DNA of 64,000 nucleotides from Spirodela intermedia (Eukaryota; Streptophyta; Magnoliopsida; Alismatales; Araceae). Shown here piece after piece: positions 1-11,742 of this stretch. A model generated the notes under the pieces. The model saw only the letters and a program-made list of their open reading frames with translations, was not told where the DNA came from and did not search any database. The position numbers and the translations under genes are program-made. Location: positions 1,492,259 to 1,556,258 of the forward strand of contig LR746266.1 of assembly GCA_902729315.2 (NCBI GenBank), written 5' to 3'. Positions within the stretch are counted from its first letter, which is position 1, and the number at the start of each line of letters is the position of its first letter.

Positions 1-1002
1 GTCAATGCAATTCATAGAGCATTGCTACTAAAATTGCTGAACGATTCGCGATAAAAGGATCACAAATCCATCGAGTAAATCATCTCGGATTGATCAACAA
101 AAAAGCTGTCGTCGGGAAGAAGACGATCTGCCGGGAGACGAGTCGCCACCTCCTAAGAGCGTACCAGATGCGATGAAGAGCCTCCTCTTGCTGCACGGAC
201 TTGAGGATGAAGCTCCTTAACACGCGCCCCACCTCCATCCAACTCCTCTCCGTCGGGTGACAGCCGTCAGAGAGCCGCAAAGTCGCCATTTTTCTGCTCC
301 ACCGGGTGACAGCCGCTGGAGACGATTCGACGACCCACTTCATTGATCTCTAGACTTCGCGAGAAGATCTAGAGATTGCCCACGTCGTCTTTGTCCAAGG
401 AGAGCCTTCGAGGCCGTGGACACTGCTTAACGATTCTCCCAAATGCTCAAGATTCTAATTCATCGCCGACGCATCGCTGTCGCGACACCAGAACTTTGTT
501 TTCCTACTTTCAATTTACTTTACATTTTATTTAGTGATAATTTTTATGTTTTTAATTTACCAAAATATACTTTGTTCTATTACGATTCTTCTGACTTTTA
601 CATATCTTAATTTGATCAATTAAATCGTCTGTAATCGCTTACGTAAGAATCGTCGGGTGGAACTCTATTTCTGCCCAATTTGCGCTCACTGAGCATTGAC
701 GTCATCCTGACGTCCGCGCCCTTATTTACCTTTTTCTTGAATTTTAAATATATTTCCTTTTTATTTACTAGTATAAAATTCCTAGAAAATCGTATTCATT
801 GAGAAAAATTCTGAGTAATTACCAGATATTATATTACATCCCTATGATCGACCTAGAAAATTATCGCTACTTTTGAATTTTTTATTGAATTATAATTGAT
901 ATATTTATTTAGAAATACTTCAAAATATCTAGAAATTCATATTTTCTAGTTTTATAAATTTTATATTTGCGTGATTTAATATACAACGACTAAGTCACAT
1001 CA
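1..1002 (+). mobile_element. LTR of a Ty3/gypsy-like element, copy 1 (5' end cut by window)
   Basis: This stretch is repeated in inverted orientation at about 2515-3545, and its last two thirds recur in direct orientation at about 8243-8879. All three copies stop at the same point, just after an ACGACTAA-like stretch and a terminal CA, as an LTR 3' end should. Diverged copies share blocks around the AGATCTAG motif and the GTCCAAGGAGAGCCTT block near 392-408. Substitutions between copies are numerous, so the family is old. No primer-binding site follows this copy; an antisense gag remnant does. The short frame at 80-343 (minus) lies inside the LTR and is not taken as a gene. Confidence 0.75.
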
Positions 1003-2300
1003 CTGTCCCTCTTCCTCATATTTTCAAAAGCCTCTATAATTTGTTTTTGGTACAACATCATTTGATTTATAGTTTGTTGCACCATTTGGCTCATTTACTA
1101 CATCATTTTTGTAACATTAGGTTGGATTTGAGAGGGCTGATTTTTCTTAAATGTGTGTTCCTATTTTGGATGAAATTTAAAATTTAAATTAGACCTAAGT
1201 GCTTTTAGATTTTAAATATTATTTGGATTTCTCTATGAAAATTTATTCCTCCAATTAGGATTATAAGAATTAAAAAAATATTCCTTATTTTTACTAAAAT
1301 CATGGGGTACTTGCACTTGTTCTTGCTTAGGATGATATTGAAATTCAAAATGATCATTTTTACCATACATAGAACAAGTACTATATGTATTCAATTGAAG
1401 GTTAGGAGGCTTTCTAATATTCTCAATAAGTAAATTAAGTTTTTCTAATATTTGATTAATCTGATAAACTTCATTTCTAAATTTAGAATCATCATCATGA
1501 TGCAATTCATAAATTCTTCTCTTCTTATCTATGTCATATAATGCAAAAGAGGCTTGATCTCTAAAATTTTTACTTAAATTCTCATAAAGATTGTAAATCT
1601 CATTAGGAGTTTTTTCCATAAAAGCTCCTCTATATATAGAGTCAACTATATTTCTATGTTGTTCTAATAATTTATTATAAAAAATTCTATTGAGTTGTCA
1701 CTTCTGGTATAGTATGATGAAGACATTTTCTAAGTAAATCTTTAAATGTTTCTCATGTCTCATGTAAAGTTTCTTCTGATCTTTGAGAAAAACTTCATGT
1801 ATGTTTTCTCATATTTTGAGTTTTTCCTAAAGGATAAAATTTTCAAAGAAAAGCTTACTTTATGTCTTTCCAACTAATTAATTCTCTATCTAATGTGGAT
1901 AGCTAATGACGAATTTTATTTATAAGTGTATGAAGAAATAATTTCATCTTAATAATTTTTGATGTAACTTGAGGGAGACTAATTAAATCACAAACCATAT
2001 AAAATTTTTCTAAATACTGATGAGGTTCTTCAAAAGGCAATCTATGAAAATTAAGGAGCATTTAAAAAATTCCTAAATTTATTTCGAATTTAACAATGCG
2101 TGCTAATGGGACTCTAATATTGGATGCTCTTTGAAATGAATAAAGGATATAATGATTTTTCATGGCCATAGGATTGCTCTCAATTTGACTTATACTTTCT
2201 TCAGGATCCATCAAAAATAATTTTTCTTTTGGATTTTTAGTTTTGAATCAAATAATAAAAGGGTTTTCTAGCCTTGGATGCAAGGATCTTCTACCATACA
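1003..2300 (-). pseudogene. Decayed Ty3/gypsy gag on the minus strand
   Basis: Read on the minus strand from about 2215 down to 1003, the translation resembles plant Ty3/gypsy Gag. It starts with MDPEES, passes through a LNFHRLPFEEPHQYLEKF-like stretch of the retrotransposon Gag domain, and ends with a surviving 128-codon frame (1233-1619) beginning MEKTPNEIYNLYENL. Several stops and a frameshift break it. Its orientation matches the LTR and primer-binding site at 2491-3545. The expected pol does not follow; the frame runs straight into an oppositely oriented LTR at 1002, so the element has been rearranged. It is not functional. Confidence 0.7.
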
Positions 2301-2490
2301 TAAAAAATCGATAAATTTAAGAAAAAAAGTTTAGTAATTATTATCCTCCTTCAATATGCTCCAGTCCTTGCCTTGTTTTTCTTTGTTCTTTTTTTTTAAA
2401 AAAAATCAGTAAGAAGAAAGTAAAATAAGAGTTTTATATATATATATACTCTAAGAGAAAAATAGAAAAGTACTAAATATTATGTAGTAC

Positions 2491-2514
2491 ATCCCCAGCA
2501 ATGGTGTTAAAATT
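2491..2514 (-). other. Probable primer-binding site of the minus-strand LTR element
   Basis: Immediately inside the LTR end at 2515 the minus strand reads TTTTAACACCATTGCTGGGG. This looks like the primer-binding site of Athila/Tat-type plant Ty3/gypsy elements (TGGCGCCGTTGCCGGGG) after several C-to-T and G-to-A changes, as expected from deamination of methylated DNA. The comparison is from memory of the family. It fixes the LTR at 2515-3545 as a 5' LTR on the minus strand. Confidence 0.6.
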
Positions 2515-3545
2515 TGACGTGAGTTAGTCGTTGTTTATTGAATCACGTAAATCTAAAATTTATAAAACTAAAAAATATGATTTTTTGGATATTTAGAAGT
2601 ATTTCTGAACAAATATATCAATTATAATTCCATAAAACTTCCAAAAATAGCAATAATTTTCTAGATCAATCACAAGAATGTAATCTAATATCTAGAAATT
2701 ATTTAGAATTTTTTTGCAAAGAATACTATTTTCTATGAATTTTATACTAGGAAATGAAAAGGAAATATATTTAAAATTTACAAAAAAAGGAAATAAGGGT
2801 GCAGACGTCAAGATGACGTCAGTGCCCAACGAATGCGAATCAGATGGAAACAAAGTTCTACCTGGCGATTCTTACGTAAGCGATTACAAATAATTTAATT
2901 GATCAAATTCAGATCTGTAAAAGTCGAAAGAATCATAATGAAATAAAGTATATCTTGGTAAATTTAAAATCAACAAATTATCACTAAATGAAATAGAAAT
3001 TAAGTTAAAAGTAGGAAAACAGAGTTCTAGCATCGCAGCAGTTATACATTAACGATGTACTAGACAAGGATGACGTGGACAATCTCTAAATCTCCTTGCA
3101 AAGTCTAGAGATTAATGAAATGGGTCATCGAATCGTCTCCAGCGATTGTCACCCAGCAAGGCAAAAAAACGACAACTTTGCAGCTCTCCAACAGTTGTCA
3201 CCTGATGGAGAGAAGCTGAATAGAGGTGGGGCGTATGTCAAGGAGCTTCATCCTTAGGTCTGCACAATAAGAGGAGGCTCTTCATCGCATCTGGTACGTT
3301 CTTAGAAGGTGGCGACTTGTTTCGCGGTGGATCGTCCTCTTCTCGAAGATGGCCTGTTTGTCGATCAATTGGAGATCCTTTACTCGATGGATTCACGATC
3401 CTTTTATCATGAATCATTTAACAATTTTAGTAACAATGCTCTATGAATCGCGTTGATGAGATTTTTGTCGATGATCTAGCAATTCTAGTTGCTTAATCCT
3501 TCACCGGTGATCTATAGAAAAGTCGTGATAATCAATTAAGAAATA
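2515..3545 (-). mobile_element. LTR copy 2, inverted relative to copy 1
   Basis: Reverse-complement match to 1-1002 over essentially its whole length, for example the segments around 3060-3130 and 3280-3440 against 60-190 and 310-410. The inner end at 2515 is set by the shared terminal CA next to the probable primer-binding site. The outer end is uncertain because copy 1 is cut by the window edge; homology can be followed to about 3455 and the rest is extrapolated. Confidence 0.72.
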
Positions 3546-3559
3546 TAAATTTTGGCTTT

Positions 3560-4170
3560 GGGAGAATTCAAACCTATGTCAATTGCTTGCCTACATGAGA
3601 GAAATTGACATAAGTACTCTAATGTCCTTATAAAATGACATCATCATAGTATATCTCTATTATAAATAAAGGGTTTTTAAGTATTAAAATCTTTTCTTGT
3701 AGGTTTTTAAGGTATATCTCTATTCAAACCCTTTCTTGAGAAGGTGTGATGCAAGTTTAGTCCTACATCGCTTGTGCACCAAAGTTTCGAGTGATATATA
3801 GTAATATTATATTTTGGAAGTAAATCCTTTCTTTCGCATGTACAACCACTCCTTGCCCTATAGCTAGCTGGTCACTGATGATGTGGAAGGGGAGTGGCCA
3901 CTGGCCTGACTGGCCAATGGGTCTCCTTATTTTCCAATATTTTTATTTTTATTTATCTTTCTTCATTTATCTCAAAAATAAGATTGTAAAAATTATCTAA
4001 ATTCGTATAAAATTACATAATTACCCAAAAATTGCATATCTCAAAAATAAGACTGAAAACCACTTTTCACACTTTAACACAAATATAAGTCTATTTATCA
4101 TGATTTAAGGATAAAACTATATTATTTACTAATTATTAATTCATGATAATGAAAACTTATGACATGCCCA
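3560..4170 (+). repeat. Second LTR-like repeat family, copy 1
   Basis: A segment containing a TAGTCCTACATCGCTTGTG motif, familiar from plant LTRs, followed by an AT-rich tail ending near TCATGATAATGAAAACTTA. The tail recurs at about 13,740-13,965 and the preceding CTCCTTGCCC...GATGTGGAAGG block recurs near 7,880-7,930 and 13,560-13,605. It sits directly 5' of a decayed plus-strand gag-pol, so it may be that element's 5' LTR, with 7,650-8,230 as a diverged 3' counterpart. Exact ends cannot be set by eye. Confidence 0.5.
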
Positions 4171-4239
4171 TTTAGAACATATGCATTTAAATGATTTATT
4201 CAGCTTACACTTAGATGATATTGCATTTGAATGATATAT

Positions 4240-6720
4240 CTAGCTAGAGGATAAATATCCGTTCAAGAATTGGCAAGATTTTCACAGCCAACTTGAGAGG
4301 TGTTTTGGAACTTTCAAAGTAGGAAACATGTATCAATGATTTCTTGGCATCAAATAGGGAGGATCTATATTTGATTATAGACTTGAATTTGAAGGTTTCT
4401 CTACCTTTCTTCCTGAAATTCTAGAGCTAGTCCTAGAGCAAATATATTTGAAAGGTTTAAAGCAAGAAATTAAGTTCAAATTGTCCATAACAAAGCCAAT
4501 GTCATTATTAGAAATAATGGACAATTCTTTGGAGGCTGAGGAACACTTGCACACCTTGTGTGAAGCACGGCATCTCAATTTACCTAAATAAATTAGAACA
4601 AAGTATCATTCTATGTTTGGCTACACATCAAGGACAATAGAATTTCCCTCATCAAGAGAAAATCTTGTAAGAAATGATGAGAAAAGGCTGAAGTCGCCTC
4701 GCAAGTCAATAATTGAAAATGAAATAAAGAAAATAAGGATGGATGGAAATTCTTTACAAGGCAGATAGAGATGGCAAATTTAGTTAACAAATGTTGAAGT
4801 TCATGAATGCAGGATCAAAGGTTTATGCTTCCATTATGATGATAAATATAGATATGGTCATCGTTGTAAGAAGATTTTTCACATTTTAATTGTTCATTCT
4901 GATGATAAATTGATTCAGTAGGAACTAGAAGATGATTGACCAAATAAATTGATGTTACTATTATAATGGACTATGGGGCCACACATAATTTTATGTGTGA
5001 GTCCATGAGTTACCTCTAAATGAATCCATGAGTTATGGCATCATTATGGGTAATAGTCATACTATTAAAGGGTAGGAAAATTGTAAAGATGTTACTCTAC
5101 AAATACAAGGGCTGGTAATTGCATAAGATTTCTTATCTTTGCAACTGGGGAGCACATACCTCATACTTGGTATATAGTGGTTGGGAACAATAAAATGGAT
5201 GCATGTTCATTGGTGGCTATTAATTAGTGAAATTCATGGTGAATGGGAAGGAAAAAAGAATCAACTTTTATTACTAGAATTATACCAAGTACCAAAAACT
5301 TCTCAAGAACATACAAAAATAAAGCCAATTCCCTCAAGTTTTTTCTATACTAACTGAATTACCTCCTACAAGAGAGACAAATTATTTGATCTATGTCTAC
5401 CCTAGAGCTAAACCTGTCAATTTGAGGTTATTAGACATTCACATTATGAGAAGGATGAAATTGAGAAGATCATTCAAGAACTTGGTGATGAAAGTATAAT
5501 TCAACGATCACAAAGCCTTTACATCAGCCCAATAATTTTAGTAAAAAAGAAAGATGGGGGATGACAATTTTGCGTGGATTATTGTGCCTTAAAAAAAATG
5601 ACTATGCCCAACTATTACCATATTCTTGTAGTAGATGAGTTACTAAATGAGTTATATAGTCTGATAGTATTTTCAAAATTGGATTTAAAAATTTGGCTAT
5701 TACCAAATTAGAATGAAGAAAAATGGCATTCCTAAAACAACATTTAAAACCTATGAGGGGCATTATAAAGTTGTGGTAATGCCATTTGGTTTAAAGAGTG
5801 CTCCTACTACATTTCAATCATTGATGAACTAGATTTTTCAACCATATATTCGTCAATTTGTTTTGGTTTTTTCTGATGACATTCTAGTTTATAGTAGAGA
5901 CAAAAATCAACATGAACAACACCTCTTACAAGTATTCAAAGTACTATTCAAGAACTAATTACATGTGAACACAAAGAAGTGTCACACTGGCCAACACAAA
6001 CTAGAATATCATGGGCATTGAATTTCTACTAAAGGGGTAATGGTTGATCAAGGAAAAATTAATACTATGACAAATTGACCAGTTCTAAAGAATGTTCGTG
6101 AATTACGATCGTTTCTAAGACTAATTGGTTACTATCATCATTTTGTGCAGGATATGCTTTAATTGTAGTAGCCTTGATTAAACTATTGAGGAAAGAATCA
6201 TTTTTCTGGAATCAAGATGTCCAATGTGCTTTTGATCAACTACAAAAAGGCAATGTCTACAACTTCAGTATTATCCTTGATTTTTCTAAGACATTTATCA
6301 TTGAAACAAATGCTTCAAATTATGGCATTAGAGCTGTATTAATGCAAGAAGACAAACCTATAACTTATGTCAGTTAAAATTTATCAAAACAACTACAAGC
6401 TAAATCAACCTATGAACAAAATTATTTGCTATAGTAAGGTCTGTCCAAAGGTGGTGCCATTACTTGTTACTCAAAGGTTTATAATTTGCACTGATCAAAA
6501 ATCCTTGAAGTTTTTACTTGAGCAAAAGATCATACTAAATCCTTATCACAAGTGGTTGATTAAATTGTGGGTCTAGATTTCGAAATTCAATTTAAAGTAG
6601 AGAGATATAATAAAGTGGTAGATGCTTTATCTTGCCTCCCCACTCATGCAGAACTATAAGAAATGTTTATATTATATTTTCAATTGATTGATCTTACTAA
6701 GATCAAAGATGATATATTTC
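4240..6720 (+). pseudogene. Decayed Ty3/gypsy gag-pol (reverse transcriptase and RNase H remnants)
   Basis: Across shifting plus-strand frames the translation follows Ty3/gypsy Pol. A Gag-like tail lies at 4440-4590. The region upstream of reverse transcriptase (5340-5560) includes an SPIILVKKKDGG-like motif. The reverse transcriptase core (5680-5960) has [13 protein letters not shown], followed by FSDDILVYS in place of the usual Y/F-x-DDILVYS active site. The RNase H part (6174-6420) has an ETNASNYGI motif where DASxxGIGAVL is typical. Stops and frameshifts occur throughout and no integrase was recognised. The longest open piece is 6174-6377. The element is dead. Confidence 0.85.
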
Positions 6721-8242
6721 ATGGTGTGCACTTGTCGTTGTGTTTAAATGCACACTTCCTAATAATATTTATAATTAAAACTTAATAAAATATTAATATA
6801 GAAGTTAGTCTCAGGTTGAACACAAAGAGATTGATTAATCTATTGTAAAACTAATTTAATTTATATATAAAGTGATTTTAATATTTTATTAATATTTAAT
6901 AGAAATAATAAATTTGTCATAAAATGTAAATAAATGACAAAAGTAGATAAGTAAATGTTGAAAGTAGGAAATAAATCATTATCCAAGTTTAGTCTACCTC
7001 TTAGGCAATTGGAGACACTAGTGTGGTGGCACACTAATGTTGAAAGTAGGAAATAAATCATTATCCAAGTCAGAAGTCGCAAAAGTATCATCTAGAAGCG
7101 TTTTGCCACTTGCTAGAGAAATCTGTAGAAAGAAGGGTCAACCACACTATCACAGTCGTTTGGGGAAGAAAGGAAGAGTTGACCACTCGTCGAAGGCCTT
7201 GAGTGTAGTCGGGGGAGAAAGGAAGAAGTTTGTCAATCGTCGTAGACGTCAATCGCACAAAAGGAGGGACGAAAAAATTATTGTATTCGCAACTACCATC
7301 AAGATTTTAAAGATAATCGATAATATCTATTTTTTCAAATAATAATCAATTATTGTCTTTATATCCTTGATAATGATACATATGAGAACTTAAGTTCCTA
7401 GTATCGTGACACTCTATGAGCTACTAGATCAGATGAGTTTGGCCACATGGCTCTCTAAGCGACACAAAATCAACCCGCCACAAACTACTGTCAACCAAGA
7501 ACTTAAGTTCTAGTACTGTGGTGCCTCCATAGCCATCATATTGGCCTTTAAGGCCACATGCGTGCCGAGTAGTGTCGGATTCACAAACTGCTAATGGATC
7601 ACTTTACGCATCTAGTATCGTGGTGGTTTGCCAATTGCAAGATCAAGCTAATCAGATGACGTGGCTCTCTGTGTACTGCTGGATCACACTGCACTCTATA
7701 TGGCTGCACTGAAACAGATGAAAACATTTAGTCTTACATTGGAAATATTTCAGAACATATGTCAATATATAAATTAAAGCTACATCTCTTAGTAAAGATT
7801 CCTTCTCCCGAAATAAAATAATGTCTAGGACCATCTTGAGAGAAGATAATAAGGTGGTCTGCCCTCGTGTGCACACATATGTATGAGTGCTCCTTGCCCC
7901 ACGACCAGTTGGCCATCGAGATGTGGAAGGGGAGCAATGCACACATGCAAAGAGCGAGGCCTTCGCCACTCAAGCCTAGCTCATGGCTCCCCTAGTCTGA
8001 GTCTACCCACTCGACCGTTGTCCCTCCTTTGGGTCAGCTATTGAGTGCTGGCTTGCCAATGGGTAGAATAATTTTTATATTTTATTATTTTTACTTTAAT
8101 CATCACAAATTATGCTAAGTATTCTAACTTCAAACTTTTAAAATTAATAATATATCTTATATTTATTCTACAAGTTAACAAAATAAAATTAATTAAAACA
8201 TATAAATCTAGCTTTAACAATCATCATTTTCTGGACTTTTAA
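6721..8242. other. Repeat-rich region without a supported gene
   Basis: AT-rich debris. A 33-bp segment beginning ATGTTGAAAGTAGG is directly repeated at about 6955 and 7037. From about 7385 to 7640 a degenerate unit of roughly 110 bp (AACTTAAGTTCTAGTA.. then GTG) occurs two to three times. The block at 7860-8100 matches the LTR-like family of 3560-4170. The open frame 7037-7342 (101 codons) begins in the repeated segment, is Lys/Arg-rich and resembles nothing I know; I do not call it a gene. Confidence 0.45.
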
Positions 8243-8879
8243 AGGAGATCTAGTGAATTCCCAAGTCATCCATGTCCAAGGAGAGCCTTTTAGGCCGTGG
8301 ACATTATTTGATGATCTAGTCAAACATACAAAATTTCAACGATCATTGTCGCAATACTGAGACTCAACCTTTCGTACTTTCAACTTAATTTTCACTTCAT
8401 TTAATGATAGTTTATGTGATTTTTATTTTTAAATTATTTCTTCATTCAATTACAATTCTTTTGGCTTTTAAAGATCTTAATTTGATTAATTAAATCATCT
8501 ACAATTGCTTAAGTAAGAATTACCAAACAAAACTCTATTTCTACCCGATTTACATTCGTCAGGGTAGTGACATCATCTTAACATCTGCACCCCTTATTTC
8601 TTTTTTTTCAGAAATTTTAAATATATTTTATTTTCATTTTTTTGTCTAAAATTCATAAAAAAAATTATATTCTTTGTAAAAAATTCTAAAATATTATCAT
8701 ATATTATTTTTTACTTCCATGTGATCGACCTAAAATATTATCAATATTTTTAGAAATTTTATTGAATTATAATTGATTTATTTATTCAAAAATACTTCTA
8801 AGTATCTAAAAATTGGTATTTTCTTGTTTTATAAATTTTAAATTTACATGATTTACTATACAACAACTAAGTCATGTCA
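8243..8879 (+). mobile_element. LTR copy 3, 5'-truncated
   Basis: Direct-orientation match to about 362-1002 of copy 1, ending at the same terminal CA. The first third of the LTR is missing. It may be a truncated solo LTR, or the 3' LTR of an element whose body was lost or rearranged. Confidence 0.7.
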
Positions 8880-9359
8880 ATACTTATGCCAAACATGACT
8901 GCTAATGTACATTATTAAAGTATATGATCAGCTCTCCATTAGTTTTGGGAGACATAATCTTGATGATGACATAAAGAGATAGTAAATTTATATTATCATA
9001 ATTACACTAATATGTAAGAAAACCTAATATTGTAACATGATTTTGAGACCAGTTGCATGACTACAATGTCTATTTTTGCTTTTAGGAAGGGACCTAACTA
9101 ACCTAGGTAAAAGAAACTTACACCCATGCTTAGAAAAATACTCTAAAAGGGTGATGTGATAAATTTCTAACAACAAATATACTAAATGATAAAAAATAAT
9201 TTATATAATAAAATATTTGAAAATATCATCTATTGGTAGAAACACTATAAGAGTATATCCTTAAACATTTGAGTAGGCCAAAACACTATAATTTCCAAGT
9301 TTCCTAATTTTTGGTAGAAAAACCAAAAATCGAAGATAAAGTTAAGGTTAGCTTTACAA

Positions 9360-10870
9360 TCAAGCCTCATTTATATATTAAAATTTATTCATATTTGATA
9401 TAATTTTTGCCCAAGGATTCTAAAAAGATCATACATTTTGAATAGAACTGCCTTCATGTGATTCTAGGTCCATTCACAGAAATACATCCATAAACCATTG
9501 ATTTTTGTACATTTTATAGCATTTGTCCTTTATCGCATCAAGATGACTTCTATTTGATAACAATTTTACTTTACAGATGAAGAAATTTACATTTTATGAA
9601 ACAAAACTCTAATGATCATCATCTAGAGAGGAACAAAACCATTGAGCATTAAAAAGGCCAAAGGACATTGAGAAACCGGGGGTCATGTGGGAAACATCAA
9701 GGATTACAAGAAGAGCAACAGTCATCAGAGGAAAATGAAAAGGACGAAAGTTCAGAGACTTGAGGTTTTTCTCCTCTTCTCGCCATGTGACAGGTGCCAA
9801 GGTTTCTCCTCTTCTCGTTGTGTGACAGGTGGTGGGGTTCACAACCTTCTTTCTCAAAACACCAAGAGGCAATCAGTGGTTTTCTTCTTCCCTTCTCCCC
9901 TCCTCCTCGGGTGACAGCCAGTGAGTCATTCTCCTTGTTTCTTGACCTCTCCCTGCCTCTTCAGCCTCTCCAGATTTCTAGATGACAGGTGGGCAACTCA
10001 ATGGTAGAACTCTCAAGACTTGAAGTTAATCCACAACAATTAATCGATCATTTATCCTTAGCATCACAATGGGAGCTAAATTGCTTCAGTCCATTCATCT
10101 CTTTATGTTCATGCTCATTACTACTTTTTTGAAGATTTAATTGCATATTTATGATTTATACTAATTTCTTGCTTACTTTCAATCACTTTTCTTTGTGTCA
10201 ATAAATGCAAATATGATCCAATTCCCTCTAATGTTCCAAACTATCACATGTGTTCATCCTATTATCTATATTGCATAGTACTCCTCTTTAAATAAAACTC
10301 AACTCTCCACCAGCAGCTAGGCCACTAATGTGGAAGTGTTTCCTCCATTATTGTCCTATTTTGGTCTCGTTTTCTAGAATTTTTCTTCTATATAAAGTCA
10401 AGTTGTATTTGAATTTTCTTCTCAATAGCAGAGTGCTCTATCTACATTTTCAATTTGACAGAATTGAAGTATATGATTGGAACAAAAGTAATCCAGGAGT
10501 TGTACTGAAGAGAACATAGAAGAAAGAGCAAAAGAGGAATGTTAAGGCTTCACCAGAACAGTAGAGATCTGCTGGACCTAACTGGTGTTGCACGCGATTT
10601 CCCTACTGCATTTGTACTTCCAATCTTCAATCTTTGAATATAGATATTCTGAACGCTATTTCCTTCCCTTTTCTTATGTCTCTTCTTGAGTTGATTTCTA
10701 TCATGAAATCTACTTAAAATTTGGATAATACGAGATTTTTCATGTGGATCAACCCAAATCTATTGTGCATTTTGAATGACATTTCAGTGAAATATTTAAA
10801 ATATTCGGTTTTATAAATATTAAAAATTATTACCTCTTCAAATAACGATAAGGGCCAAGCACTACGTCTA
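9360..10870. other. ~1.5-kb insertion inside duplication copy A, nature unknown
   Basis: Copies B (near 14,200) and C (near 28,590) run continuously where copy A is split at about 9358 and resumes at about 10,870. The inserted segment is AT-rich with a pyrimidine-rich island (9,770-9,980). I see no convincing terminal repeats, coding frame or target-site duplication. The short frames inside it are not supported as genes. Confidence 0.5.
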
Positions 10871-11675
10871 GATCAAATATTTTGTTCTGAAAATGACAAT
10901 GAGCAAGTACTTAACCCAAGGATGTGCCTATTATAGAATGAGTTACATTGAAAAACAAGTGCATGTGTGAATAATGAGATTTCATAAAACCCAACATGAA
11001 ATATTGGGAATAAGTGACTTCTAGGCCTAACCATAACTGCCTACAAAAGTAGACACATATGTGATGAGTGAAATAATTAGGCATATGCATAGTGCACAAA
11101 AGTGCCAAATGTAGGAATGCATGATAAATAGCATATATTATGACCAGCATAGATGGGTGGGACAGCACAAACATTGGTCAGGTAAGACTAGGATAGTGAT
11201 GAGGAAGTTAGCAATGGTGGTGATCCACCCACAAGCATTTGCCTAGTCATAGGGCCTTGAGCAAGTCATATGGCCCAATATCTACCCCAATAGTTTTTGG
11301 ACAACCTAGTTTGAAGGTCAATGGGTTTGAATGACTATTCTGCTTTTTGTGCTACAATAATTTTTAAAAAAATTACAAAACTTATGATTTGTGTTCATCC
11401 AAACCATAGTGTGAGTACAAGGCAGAGGGGGTATTTTGACCATTCTTTCACAAAAATTACTCCATAGGGTTCCTTTTATGACCATTCTTCTGTGCGTCAT
11501 TTATATCTACACAAATATTTCATATTTGCATGTGATGTAAACTGACAAATATATCCCTACTGAGTAATTTAATACTTTATAGGGCCATGTGTGAGAACGT
11601 TTGGTAGACGACACCAATCTGGCTGTCCAAGGTGCCTCCCCTAGGTAGCTACTGAATCCGTCAAATGAGATATGA

Positions 11676-11707
<32 letters not shown>

Positions 11708-11742
11708 TCTCTCCCTCTCCCTCCCTCTCCCTTTCGCTAGAC
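11676..11742. repeat. (CT)n microsatellite
   Basis: Perfect then interrupted CT repeat. The equivalent place in copy B (15,058-15,100) also carries a CT run, so the microsatellite predates the duplication. Confidence 0.9.

Noticed and set aside
7037-7342. 101-codon Lys/Arg-rich frame
   Set aside because: Starts in a local direct repeat within retrotransposon debris and resembles no known protein.
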